Source: Hemibagrus wyckioides
Lineage: Eukaryota > Chordata > Actinopteri > Siluriformes > Bagridae
Reading direction: 5' to 3'
Length of the DNA: 64,000 bases
Assembly (NCBI RefSeq): GCF_019097595.1
Contig: NC_080734.1
Span: 19,458,392 to 19,522,391 of the forward strand
Both the position numbers and the translations under genes were made by a program. This document shows, one piece after another, positions 48,101 to 64,000 of this stretch (position 1 is the first letter of the stretch; every line of letters begins with the position of its first letter). The notes under the pieces were generated by a model. That model searched no databases and was not told the origin of the DNA. It was given only the letters and a program-made list of their open reading frames with translations.

Positions 48101-49590
48101 ATTTAAAAGAACATAAGGCTGTTGATTAAAAGAAAGTGACAAAATTTCAGTGTGTCTCCATTCTTTATCTTCCTCCTCTTATTCTGTTAATCTCTTTCAA
48201 TCACTCATCCTCACTTAGTTCACACCATAAGTCAAAATTCACAACAAAATCTGACATCCTGAAACCATTTAATACAAACCCTTTTAATGCGTCTCATCCA
48301 ATCAGAAACAAGAGCCGGAATGATCCTTTTTATAATAGGAAATATAACCATATTTGGTGAACAAGCAGAAGGATTGGAAATGGGTCAGGGGAGGTTAAAT
48401 ACACTGCAGGGAACACTGGCATGACCGCCATCTTTATAACGACTGTCATTTTCACCCAACAGGTCCTCCAGGAGACGATGCTAAAGTACCACGGCTGTCC
48501 TTTTCAGCAGCACTTACACAACCACAGGGTCATGCAGGAACCATTGTCTTCAACCAGGTGTTTGTCAATGAAGGGATGTCCTATAGTCCACACACAGGTA
48601 GGCGACCATGTTGTAACTATCATTGTCTGATAAATAAGATTATCTAGAGTCTCAGATTTTAGGAGTCAAGCATTTTATATCTTTCTACCAGGGGCCAAAA
48701 ACTGGAGTTTGCTCCTGTTTTGTTGTGTCCATGTTGAGTATTGAATGTCTTTGTCATGTCCCTGTCCACAGTGGTGGTTAATCTGATGCTCTTATGAAAG
48801 TAGATACTCAGAGTAGTCACTCTGTAGGTTTTCGTAAGCATTTCTGGTTTTACCGAGGCTATCAGTGGTAATATATTTAGAGAAAAGTTCCAAAAAACGT
48901 TTTTTTCTTCACACAAATGTTTGTATCTTCAATGTAAATGTTGATATCAAACCCATTTCTGCTCTCGGAGATGCCCCAAGTGCTTGATCATAAGTATCTA
49001 AAATTTTAATCTGTTATCTTCAACCACAAAACTTTTGTGTAAGGTTATTCAACAGTGGAAAAAACACACGTCTCTGTGTCCTGACTCATTTCATATCAGA
49101 CTCACAGCCAGAAAATCATCAAAAATCAAATCAAAATGACCCACAAGTCGATTTCTGTTCCACATGCAATAGTAAAAAGGGTTCATTTCTGATCTGTTAA
49201 TTGTAAATGATTAAAGGCTGTCATTTCTCACAGTAATTGATGTGAATTATTTCAACAGGTATATTCACAGCACCGGTGAGTGGACGTTATTTCTTCAGCG
49301 CAGTCCTGACTGGTCAGAAGAACGCAAAAATCGAGGCAGTGTTGTCGAAGTCTAACTACGGTATCGCACGTGGAGACTCGACCGGATACCAGCCAGAGGG
49401 TCTGGAGAAACCTATAGCTGAATCCAGGAACGCTCCAGGATCTCTGGTCATTTTCAACATCATCCTTCCCCTGGAGGTGGGAGACACCGTGTGCATTGAC
49501 CTGGTCACGGGGAAACTGGCTGATTCCATCGAACCTCTCACCATGTTCAGTGGAATGCTGCTGTATGAGGACGTAGACGCTTTGGTATAA
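29441..49590 (+). CDS. emilin1: EMILIN1-type elastin microfibril interface protein, complete spliced gene
   Basis: Eight coding exons join in frame: 29441-29559, 39861-39980, 43063-43250, 44679-46733, 47256-47372, 47557-47574, 48463-48597 and 49259-49590. Together they are 3,084 nt, 1,027 residues plus a stop, close to mammalian EMILIN1 (about 1,016). Every intron is GT-AG and phases match. Domain order: signal peptide (1 to about 22), EMI domain (about 39-112) with seven Cys, coiled-coil region (about 143-827), 17 Gly-X-Y triplets (828-878) and C1q domain (about 884-1027). EMILIN1 is known as a secreted, multimeric matrix glycoprotein at elastic fibres that binds integrins through its C1q domain and restrains TGF-beta signalling. 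There is no Pro-rich insert as in EMILIN2, and the C1q domain that EMILIN3 lacks is present. The EMI and C1q sequences match EMILIN1 best. Whether this is the teleost a or b copy cannot be decided here. The start ATG has a good context (A at -3, G at +4). Confidence 0.93.
29617..29649. repeat. (CA)n microsatellite, emilin1 intron 1
   Basis: A perfect CA run 58 bp after the exon 1 donor. Confidence 0.95.
30698..30820. repeat. (AATAT)n AT-rich tandem repeat
   Basis: About nine perfect AATAT units that grade into TATATA. Confidence 0.9.
31395..31857 (-). repeat. Unnamed dispersed repeat, copy 2 (emilin1 intron 1)
   Basis: Reverse complement of 13433-13890: TTCAATGCTGAACATGGACA, CTGAGTGTCTACTTTCATATG-type text and GTGTGAGACGTGTGTTTTTC. 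Confidence 0.8.
32376..32815 (+). repeat. Fish interspersed repeat, emilin1 intron 1
   Basis: AAGTCAAGGAGCTTTTATTG, CCACAGATAGCTGAGGCAGT and ACAGTGAAATGGACCCTGGT. It continues with GTGCAAACAGTGC-like units, a (GT)n run at 32741-32767 and CAGTCTGGTTGTGAGGGCC. A relative is at 52960-53330. Non-coding. Confidence 0.7.
33545..33645. repeat. AT-rich self-complementary tract
   Basis: About 100 bp of TA/TAT/ATAATAT text with extensive self-complementarity; could form hairpins. No other signal. Confidence 0.85.
34300..38600. other. Unassigned part of emilin1 intron 1
   Basis: About 4 kb with few simple repeats. The part at 35050-36260 has less AT-rich, evenly mixed composition and several minus-strand frames of 60-80 codons without similarity I recognise. 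A short SINE-tail fragment (GTGCCCTGTGATGGACTG) is at 37684-37701. Confidence 0.4.
38625..38760 (-). pseudogene. Tc1-like fragment (7479-8512 family)
   Basis: TTTCCTGTTAGCTCGAACCA, TGCTCATTCTCCTCTGACCT and CTCATGTCAACAAGGCGTTT match the helix-turn-helix region of this family in reverse. Short and dead. Confidence 0.65.
38987..39269. repeat. Compound (GA)n / GTGTATGTGTGTG array, emilin1 intron 1
   Basis: Six or more (GA)n blocks separated by GTGTATGTGTGTGTG. A larger unit recurs: the sequence around 38987-39110 is repeated almost exactly at 39140-39269. It is about 600 bp before coding exon 2. Long frames on both strands here are artefacts. Confidence 0.93.
39791..39809. repeat. (TG)n microsatellite
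   Basis: A TG run about 50 bp before the emilin1 exon 2 acceptor. Confidence 0.9.
39861..39980 (+). CDS. emilin1: emilin1 coding exon 2: first half of EMI domain
   Basis: Preceded by CTGTGAACAG and followed by GTAAGT. Encodes the start of the EMI domain, beginning [14 protein letters not shown] and including Cys43, 53, 70 and 75 of the joined protein. The HRNWCAYVV block is a hallmark of EMILIN and multimerin proteins. The EMI domain drives multimer assembly and protein contacts in this family. Codon 80 is split with the next exon. Confidence 0.92.
41078..42325 (-). mobile_element. Intact Tc1-like transposon, copy B, inside emilin1 intron 2
   Basis: 1,248 bp with the same 29-bp inverted repeats as copy A and flanking TA dinucleotides (41076-41077 and 42326-42327). 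It lies antisense to emilin1 in the intron between coding exons 2 and 3. It must have inserted after the gene acquired this intron and appears young. Confidence 0.93.
41160..42191 (-). CDS. Tc1-like DD34E transposase, copy B, apparently intact
   Basis: 343 codons, uninterrupted, differing from copy A at six residues by my reading: A88T, M99I, E145V, E155Q, E265D and R288W. D154, D245 and E280 are kept. E155Q sits directly beside the first catalytic Asp, and R288W follows the [13 protein letters not shown] block, so this copy may be less active than copy A despite its open frame. It is transcribed opposite to the host gene emilin1. Confidence 0.9.
   Translation of the reverse strand: MGRSQELSEFQRGTVIGCHLCNKSSREISSLLNIPQSTVSCIIRTWKCLGTTATQPRSGRPRKLTERGQRMLRRIVRRGRQLSAESITTDLQTSCGLQISSRTVRRELHGMGFHGRAAASKPYITKCNAKRRMQWCKARRHWTLVQWRRVLWSDQSRFSIWQSDGRVWVWRLPGERYLSDCIVPSVKFGGGGIMVWGCFSGAGLGPLVPVKGTLNASAYQDILDNSMLPTLWEQFGAGPFLFQHDCAPVTKARSIKTWMTESGVDELDWPAQSPDLNPIEHLWDELEWRLRARPSRPTSVCDLTNALLEEWSKIPINTLLNLVDSLPRRVEAVIAAKGGPTSY
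42775..42990 (+). repeat. tRNA-derived SINE, emilin1 intron 2
   Basis: A-box-like CTTAGTGGTTAGCACG and B box GGTTCGAGTCT (42829-42839), then TTTGCATGTTCTCCTCGTGC, GGTTTCCTCC and GGCTGATTGGAGTCTCTAAA. Typical of a fish SINE common in catfishes. It ends about 70 bp before exon 3. Confidence 0.8.
43063..43250 (+). CDS. emilin1: emilin1 coding exon 3: second half of EMI domain and Gly/Ser linker
   Basis: Acceptor CTCAATAG, donor GTACAG. Completes the EMI domain, ending [14 protein letters not shown] (Cys103, 104 and 112), the characteristic C-terminal WxCCxGY motif. A low-complexity Asn/Ser/Gly/Thr linker of about 30 residues follows (about 113-142) and leads to the coiled coil. Phase 1 at the 3' end fits exon 4. 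Confidence 0.92.
44679..46733 (+). CDS. emilin1: emilin1 coding exon 4: long coiled-coil region
   Basis: A single 2,055-nt exon, acceptor TTCCCTAG and donor GTACGT, encodes residues about 144-827. It is rich in Leu, Glu, Lys, Gln and Ser with heptad spacing, beginning [20 protein letters not shown] central [16 protein letters not shown] block resembles EMILIN1. At least nine N-glycosylation sequons are visible (for example NMT, NGT, NKT twice, NTT, NDT, NIS, NAT and NST), as expected of a secreted glycoprotein. An open frame extends upstream to an ATG at 44651, but that part is intron; the exon-intron boundary is set by phase with exon 3. One large exon for this region is usual in the family. 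Confidence 0.94.
47256..47372 (+). CDS. emilin1: emilin1 coding exon 5: collagenous Gly-X-Y stretch
   Basis: Acceptor TTGTTTCAG, donor GTATGC. Read in the phase left by exon 4, it gives 13 uninterrupted Gly-X-Y triplets starting [12 protein letters not shown] and ending GPIGEP, with Pro in many X and Y positions. The collagenous stretch lets three chains trimerise ahead of the C1q head. Confidence 0.93.
47400..47557 (+). repeat. Tandem duplication of a 3' splice-site region in emilin1 intron 5
   Basis: Two units of about 79 bp (47400-47478 and 47479-47557) share CTTAATTAAACCTTTAAATG, a poly-pyrimidine tract and a terminal CAGG. The second is the working acceptor of exon 6. The first (AG at 47476-47477) opens onto GPKI then a TAG stop in the required phase. 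Confidence 0.85.
47557..47574 (+). CDS. emilin1: emilin1 coding exon 6: 18-nt micro-exon of the collagen stretch
   Basis: An 18-nt exon between TTCCTTTACAG and GTTAGT adds the triplets GLR and GEK without changing phase (phase 1 at both ends). Skipping it would remove exactly six residues and keep the frame. A duplicate of its acceptor region lies 79 bp upstream at 47400-47478. Support comes from frame, Gly periodicity and good splice signals. Confidence 0.82.
48463..48597 (+). CDS. emilin1: emilin1 coding exon 7: end of collagen stretch and start of C1q domain
   Basis: Acceptor CACCCAACAG, donor GTAGGC. Finishes the collagen run (GPP, GDD; 17 triplets in total at residues 828-878) and starts the C1q domain with [19 protein letters not shown]. 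The SFSAAL strand and the following F-x-x-V-x-V-N-x-G motif are typical of the C1q fold. Confidence 0.92.
48670..49190 (+). repeat. Unnamed dispersed repeat, copy 3 (emilin1 intron 7)
   Basis: Forward copy of the repeat at 13433-13890: GGGGCCAAAAACTGGAG, TGTCCATGTTGAGTATTGAA, CCCATTTCTGCTCTCGGAGA and AGTAAAAAGGGTT at its end. It lies wholly within the intron, ending about 70 bp before exon 8. Confidence 0.8.
49259..49590 (+). CDS. emilin1: emilin1 coding exon 8: C1q domain and stop
   Basis: Acceptor TTTCAACAG. Encodes the rest of the C1q domain ([19 protein letters not shown], then [19 protein letters not shown]) and ends [10 protein letters not shown] before TAA at 49588-49590. The loop with GLE holds Glu967 (codon 49405-49407). 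It lines up with the glutamate (E933 in mature human numbering, from memory) reported as the alpha4/alpha9-beta1 integrin contact of EMILIN1. The loop is one residue shorter than in human, as I recall it. Confidence 0.94.
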
Positions 49591-49664
49591 GAAACCTGAA
49601 ATATTCAGGTTTGTTGTTGCCACCTGTTGATATTTGGGGCAGGAGAGTGCTTTTTGTCAAGATC

Positions 49665-49670
49665 AATAAA
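49665..49670 (+). terminator. emilin1: Probable emilin1 polyadenylation signal
   Basis: AATAAA lies 75 bp after the emilin1 stop codon. A second AATAAA at 49977-49982 could serve a longer 3' UTR that would include a (GA)n run. Transcript ends are not visible from sequence alone. Confidence 0.6.
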
Positions 49671-49894
49671 AGGACTTGAACATTTCTGATGATTGATCAC
49701 AGTGTTAATAAGGGCTTTATACAGCAAGAAGATTGTACTGTCTCAGTGGCTTAGTCTTGAAATTTTATACTGATGCTCTCTATAATCCTCCAGAACATGT
49801 CATGGGATCTGTGTAACTCTCCCAAACCACTGCTTTTACATTTATGTTTTTCTATACATGCAAGTTGAAATGAATTTGAAAAGAAGAGAGAAAG

Positions 49895-49897
<3 letters not shown>

Positions 49898-49924
<27 letters not shown>
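49898..49924. repeat. (AG)n microsatellite
   Basis: A perfect AG run in the emilin1 3' flank. Confidence 0.95.
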
Positions 49925-49928
<4 letters not shown>

Positions 49929-50817
49929 CTGATGTGTTTGCTCAAGGCTCCATTCAGGTTTTCCTGAAATAGCAATAATAAAGCTGTCATTATTTTATTC
50001 CTTCAAAGCTCCATATTTGGGGGGAAGGTTTCACATGCTCCTGCTGCTGTGATTGTAATTCAATGAGCAAAAACAAACGGCAAAAAAAGGTTGCACTCTG
50101 AACGAGATATTTCAGATCATATATGGACATGAGAAGCCACAGGACTGCCAGTGTGCTTCTGCTTTTAACAATGAACTACAATTCATACGTACTGCAGCTT
50201 CAAGTTCACATCCTGTTCATGAGATTGTGAGAGGAACAGAAGGAACGTTAATATCAAAACACGCAACACAAGGGACTGTGCCTTTCACTGTGACTGCTGT
50301 GAGAACAAACACTGGCCTGTTGAGCGAAATTAACCCAAAAGAGAGAGAGAGAGAAAAAAAGAAAAGGAACCAGATCCTGTAAAGCCACTGGACTTGTTTC
50401 ATTAAACAATAATAATATGTATATTTTGATTTATACTCTAAATGCTCATAGTTTCTATACAGTATTATTGTGTATCAAATACAGTCTAAGCATTTATTTT
50501 ATTTGTCACCCAAATAGTTTGAAAATTATCTTTATGGTGCTTTTTATTTTTTATTGTTATAATTTTTTTTTTATCATTATTTTTTGCTTTTTTATGAAGG
50601 TTATCATTTCTAATCTTTTCATTTCTAACATTTGGCAAAAGATACACCTTTATAGACATTTATTGTTTTTGTGTGTTTGTTGGTGTTTATGTGTTTAAAT
50701 AAAGATAAAGATTATTACATTATTCATACATGTAAAGTCTTGAATGCTGGAGTCAGTAAAGTAATGGTGAAGAACAGCTGAGCATGGTGAACCTGCTGAG
50801 GATGGAGTATACACAGT

Positions 50818-50922
50818 GCGTATAGTATAATATCCTATAGTATAATGTAGTATAGTATCTTATAGTATAGTATAGTATAGTATACAGGTAGTATAGTATA
50901 GTACAGTATAGTATACACAGAT
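50818..50922. repeat. (TATAG)n degenerate tandem repeat
   Basis: Repeated TATAGTATAG units with variants such as TATAATA and TACAGTA. Confidence 0.85.
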
Positions 50923-52198
50923 CAGTGGCTCCACAGGGGTTCATGTGCACCTTGGCCTGAATATCTGTTATGGAAAATGTAGGTATAAAGGTCCTGGCCT
51001 ATGAAATGTTGGAGACTCCCTGCTGTAGACAGCGCAGTACTGTGGGATGTGTTTAGTGCTGGGGACCTCTTGTGTCAAAAGCTGACATTTGCAGCATGAG
51101 CTACAGATTTCCACACTCTCACTCGCTCCATGACCTGGAGCTGTCTTCACTGAAATAATAAAACTGTCACCGACTGACTGGTTTTCCATCATCATATGAC
51201 ATTTTCTTTTTTAATTTTACCCTTAAATGCTGCAAATACTTTTTACAAAAAAAGTAGTACAAAGACCATGATAAGAAGCATGTTTGTTCAGATTTTTGAT
51301 TGGATGTCTGTTATGAAGCACTGAGCTCTGCCATTCTAACACCATATTGTCTCACACTGTACTACTTCTAAAGTACACGTGTGGAATGTTCCTCTAACCG
51401 GGGTTAAAAACAGGCTCTGATCTGATCTGGCATTAATGACGTAACCTAATTATTCAGCTTCTTTTGTGAGAGATGCTATTAGTTACTCACCACCTTGAGG
51501 ATATATTACCCTGTAAACTGATATTAGCTTCAGTCCAGGAAAGAGATCTTGTAAGTGTGCTGGAATTATCCCTGAGATGGGCAGTTAAACATGGTGATGA
51601 TTCCATTACATGATCTTTTATTTACAAATTGGTTGAATTGTTCATGATTCAATTAGAACACAAAATGATAGAATAAATTAGCATATGTTATCCTTGCTTC
51701 AGAGGATTTTCATAACATCAGCTAGTTTTTTAGTATTTCAATAAGATTTTGTGTCGTGCAACAATTTCTAATTGATCTTGATGTATGTTTAGTTTTATTC
51801 TTTATGAAAGTATTGTTTGTTGCCAAGTCTTAGGAACCTCCAGGTGATCTAAATCAGTGTTTGGTAAAATAAACTCCTGGCACTTTGCAGAATTCATGAT
51901 ACCATCAATCATCACATATAAGTATTAATAATTTTACTAGCACTTACAGCAACGGGGTAAATAAAAATGTAGAAGGTTTCAGGTTTAACAGAGGAATTTA
52001 CAATATTTATTAATATTAGAAAATGTGTGAAATACAAGCCAAGGCATTTCAAAATGTTAGGCTTCAAGTCAGTATTTGCCAGTTAATATATTTTTTGCAA
52101 CCTTAAACTGCATTCACACACATATTATTATGATAATATATGAAAAGTCATGTAGCCTAGACATTAAATTTAAAGTGTTGGATAATCTGATTAACAAT

Positions 52199-52221
52199 GT
52201 GTGTGTGTGTGTGTGTGTGTG
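52199..52221. repeat. (GT)n microsatellite
   Basis: A perfect GT run. Confidence 0.95.
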
Positions 52222-52549
52222 ATCCTATGTAGATGTGTTCCCAGGCTAGAATCTGGACTCACTGTGAGTACAGTACACAGTTACTGAATGTGAATGATTA
52301 AACTTTTAGAATTGGAAATGTTGCCTATGGCCATGGTTCACGATGCCATGGAGCAAATCTTTATTCTAATTTGTAGAGAGACAATGAATGCTTGTTTGTA
52401 CTATTATATAACCTGTACAATTTATTTTATCCTAGAGTATTAGGTATGGGAATGTGGTAGTAGTGTATTGTATTCCACTTATCGAAGTGGAGCTTAGGGT
52501 TACACAATGTAAGATTTCTGAATGTGTTGAAGGCCCAAAGATCGACGTT

Positions 52550-52805
52550 TATTCTGAGATGTTTTTCTGCTCACCAGAGTGATTATCTGAGTTGCTGTAG
52601 CAGTGCAAACCAATCTTGTGCTTCTCTCCTGACCCTCTCATCAACACGGATTTTCCACCAACAGACTCCTGGATGTTTGTTTTTCACACCACTCTGTGTG
52701 AACTCTGAACACTGCTGTGTGTAAAAATCCCAGGAGTTTCCCAGGAAATACTCAAACCAGCCTGAGAGTCCCTGAGATCACATTTGCCTCATTCTGATGT
52801 TAGAG
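52550..52805 (-). pseudogene. Tc1-like fragment (7479-8512 family)
   Basis: TTTTTCTGCTCACCAGAGTG, GAGTTGCTGTAGCAGTGCAA, TGTAAAAATCCCAGGAGTTT and AATACTCAAACCAGCC match the N-terminal transposase region in reverse. Both ends are missing. Confidence 0.7.
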
Positions 52806-52959
52806 CAAAAATCAGTATTTAATTGGTAGTTGTGATAGAAGTGTCATATATAGCTAGTAGCTCTGTGACCAGTCTTAAGAATAGGGATCATTTATACATT
52901 CATTAGGCTTTCACGCTGACAGTTTAGTCTGAAAGAGAACACATGCTCCATTGAGTCAA

Positions 52960-53330
52960 AGTACAAAAAAAAAAGATTTTATTGTCATTTTAACCATATA
53001 TAGCTGATGCAGTACAGGGTGAAATGAAACATTGTTCCTTCTGGACCAGAGGTGCTACACAGAACCAAATAAAACACAGGGTGGTGCAGACAAACATAGA
53101 ACTAAACTATAAATTTAACTAAAGTTTTAAACTACTACTTTTAAAGTGCAAAGAATTTTTAAAGTTAAACATACAACATAAGGTGCAGAGGATGACGAGA
53201 CAGTGCAGACAAACAAGATACAACGCCAACTGTGTGCAAAATGGAACAGGGTTAAGGACAGTGAGTGTTATTAGCACAGGATATAAACAAAAAAAAACAA
53301 TAACATTTTAGTGTGCAAGACTAGACAAAA
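52960..53330 (+). repeat. Fish interspersed repeat, relative of 32376-32815
   Basis: TTTATTGTCATTTTAACCAT, ATATAGCTGATGCAGTACAG and GTGAAATGAAACATTGTTCC, then decayed GTGCAGACAAACA-type units. Non-coding. Confidence 0.65.
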
Positions 53331-53999
53331 AAGTGACCAGTGATAACAAAGCAATTGGTCAAATGAAAGCCATGATGTATACTGGGAAGCGCAAAACGGT
53401 ACTGAACCCCGAGACTACCTGCAGCAGGTGGTGTGTGTTCGGGTGCACTGGAACCGTGACTTGATATTAAGTCATATTAGTTTCTGCACTTGTTCAGGAA
53501 GCAAAGTAACCTGCACATGTGTTTTAGCTGATAATGACATCATTTCCACAACACACGTGTGATTAGAGGCAGGGGAATGCTGTGGGACACAGATGAGATA
53601 AGGAGCCTTCGTGCACACAGTAGGACCAACATGATAAAAATGAAACAATATTGTGAGTCAGGTTGTTCTCTGTACACATTTGTGATGATGGATAGAAATG
53701 TGCTTGGGTTTAATAAAATGAAGTGCCAACATTCTGGGGTGCTGGAAACAATCACACACAGACCTTTGTGAAGTGTCCATTGTGAAAACCACCTAACCTC
53801 TGGACCTGAGCATGCACACACAACTAATACAACTCACTGAGCAACACACACTGGGCAAAAAACGCTTAGACAATCCGTCATTCAATTACACCAGAAAACT
53901 GAGTCTTATAATTAACACAAAACAAGAATGGCTGCATCAACATAGGCCTTATCACTTATAAGTTCAGGTCCAAACGCAAATTTATCGCCTAAAGCCCCG

Positions 54000-54316
54000 C
54001 CCACGCTCCGCCCCCGTCATTACTACACCGTCCCTACAATATTACAGTGTGGGGTTTTTTTTTCTCCCCAGACCCCAACTCTTTATTTTTTCCGCACTGT
54101 AGCTTTAACTAAAGAAAGGATGGAGATGGTGAGAGCTGAAACGGGAGCGCGAGCTTCACTTCTCCGTTAGCTCAGACTTAAGAAGCGCTCGTTTGTTCTT
54201 GTTGCTATGGATACGGGCTGGCACTGAAGGACACAATGAGTTAGGAAACTATCTGTCCGGCACTCTACGTTAGAAAGGAAACTACAGCCGCTGATCTTTT
54301 CCAGCTCCTGTTCAAG
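54000..54316 (+). promoter_or_regulatory. ankef1: Putative ankef1 promoter and non-coding first exon
   Basis: A locally GC-richer block with a GC-box-like GCTCCGCCCCCGTC (about 54006-54019) precedes a strong donor, AAG|GTAGGT at 54316/54317. The first coding exon begins at a 3' splice site (TATTTTCAG, 55381-55389) only eight bases before its ATG, so a 5' UTR exon must lie upstream; this block is the best candidate. It contains an X-box-like motif (54201-54214) and a short upstream frame of six codons from ATG 54206. The transcription start is inferred. Confidence 0.5.
54201..54214 (+). promoter_or_regulatory. RFX X-box-like motif
   Basis: GTTGCTATGGATAC fits the X-box pattern GYTRYY-N(1-3)-RRHRAC at 11 of 12 defined positions, with a 2-base spacer. 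RFX factors bind such inverted half-sites in promoters of ciliary and flagellar genes. It lies about 100 bp before the donor of the putative first ankef1 exon. Binding itself is inferred. Confidence 0.5.
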
Positions 54317-54819
54317 GTAGGTAATATGACATATATGGAATAATAATAATAATAATCATGCTCTCGCGGACATGTTTGAGAGTTAAAGATATCTTTAGTG
54401 GATGTGGTCAGTAGGACACAAGTCCTCAGTCTGGACAGCGCAGCGTGGCTGTTGATCGCCTTATGGGTGGGGGCAAGTTTGTAAGTTTCAACAAGCTGTT
54501 TTTGACCTCAGTTTTGTCATTATGCATTTATTATTTTTTACATTAATCAATCAGTTTGTTTTATTATTGTCCTCCTGATACTCTGACACTTTTTGTAGTC
54601 AGTGTTTAGGCTTAAAAACAGAGTACTGAACATACTGATCTTGTTTCACAGCAAATGCCCTGATTTCAAGTCACTATTTATTACAAACATTTGTTGTGTA
54701 GATCGGAGATCCTCAGATATTTTGCATATTTTACAAACACTAACGCACAAAAAATGAGGAACGCAAATATTTAGACACTTTTGCTAAATTGAATAAAAGT
54801 TTTTGTAAGCTCTGTTCTA

Positions 54820-54823
<4 letters not shown>

Positions 54824-54897
<74 letters not shown>
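54824..54897. repeat. (CT)n(GT)n(GA)n compound microsatellite
   Basis: A CT run of about 40 bases, a short GT run and an AG run of about 19 bases. The CT and AG arms are complementary and could fold back on each other. It is in the intron after the putative ankef1 exon 1. Confidence 0.93.
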
Positions 54898-55397
54898 TTA
54901 CATCAGAATATTAGTTCCTTTTAATAGCAGATTTGACAACATGAGCTGTAAGAGAATGAGTGATAATAAATTTCATACCTGCATGCATGTGAGATAAAAT
55001 TTGAGTAATATACCAAGGACCTCACTTTATGACGTCATGAAAATCAGATCTGAAAGATTAACATGTGATGACAAAGAAATCATGCGTAGAAATCACGTGT
55101 GAAATAAAAACACATGTACTACATGTAGAACGTGCATTGCATGTGGTCTAAAATGTCAAAAAACAAACAAACAAATAAACAAACACCTATGTATATCTAT
55201 GAGGATAGCAGCTGATAGTCTCCACAGTCTGTAAATAAAAACAAAAAAATACTGATAATAAAAACTTCTTTAGTACATTTAACAGCGAATAGAATGTGAA
55301 CATATTCACCTACTGCTACTCATTAGTCTATTTAATCATATATTTATAGTATTCATAGTTTTTTATCATCTTTTGTGTGTTATTTTCAGGTTCCCGC

Positions 55398-63777
<8,380 letters not shown>

Positions 63778-64000
63778 GTAGAACTAACCTGCACTTATAT
63801 AACTGTACTTATTTATCATTCTAAAATATACAACTAGCACATGAATGTACGTTTACAATCACTGTGTGTTCTCCATCTCTTATTATACACAGTTCATCAG
63901 ACCTCTACCAAATCTATTAGTGAAAATTGACTCCCTTGTACTGGCAAGGGAACTTGTTAGATTTTTATTAGTGTTTCAGGCATAACTGCTGAATCGAGAA

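Larger units (their letters stand above)
49983..52549. other. Intergenic stretch between emilin1 and ankef1
   Basis: AT-rich, with only the TATAG and GT repeats. No exon or RNA gene seen. Confidence 0.5.

Noticed and set aside
63891..63990. Possible ankef1 exon after the AG at 63890
   Set aside because: The translation has no similarity to the ANKEF1 C-terminus and no supported donor before the window end.

Overview
This window is nuclear DNA of a ray-finned fish. The evidence is vertebrate-type split genes, an AT-rich background full of dinucleotide microsatellites, many Tc1-type DNA transposons, and fish-type short repeats whose style is most familiar from ostariophysans such as catfishes. 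The exact species cannot be read from the window. I see no prokaryotic features, CRISPR array, rRNA or canonical tRNA gene.

Layout. (1) Positions 1 to about 29,400 hold no gene I can support. This stretch is a graveyard of decayed Tc1-like copies, short tRNA-derived and other interspersed repeats and two minisatellites, plus one apparently intact 1,248-bp Tc1 transposon at 19,539-20,786. (2) Positions 29,441-49,590 (+) carry a complete EMILIN1-type gene in eight coding exons that join without a frame break into 1,027 codons. The order is signal peptide, EMI domain, long coiled-coil region in one 2-kb exon, 17 Gly-X-Y collagen triplets and a C-terminal C1q domain. Its first intron (10.3 kb) and second intron (3.1 kb) are swollen by repeats; intron 2 holds a second intact 1,248-bp Tc1 element in the opposite orientation. 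(3) Positions 49,671-54,000 are intergenic. (4) From about 54,000 to the window end (+) lies ankef1 (ankyrin repeat and EF-hand domain protein 1): a probable non-coding first exon and seven coding exons (683 codons). The last part of the gene is beyond the window.

The two genes are neighbours head to tail but have unrelated jobs. EMILIN1 is a secreted extracellular-matrix glycoprotein; ANKEF1 is an intracellular ankyrin protein reported from sperm flagella. A near-consensus RFX X-box beside the putative ankef1 start fits a ciliary gene. Nothing suggests that the two genes act together.

The most notable points are: the two near-identical Tc1 copies with uninterrupted transposases; the X-box; a duplicated 3' splice site in emilin1 intron 5; an unnamed repeat present in three places; a 561-bp insertion with a 6-bp target duplication inside an older transposon; and a 780-bp (GA)n/(GT)n array just upstream of emilin1. 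I did not find a convincing new biological system.
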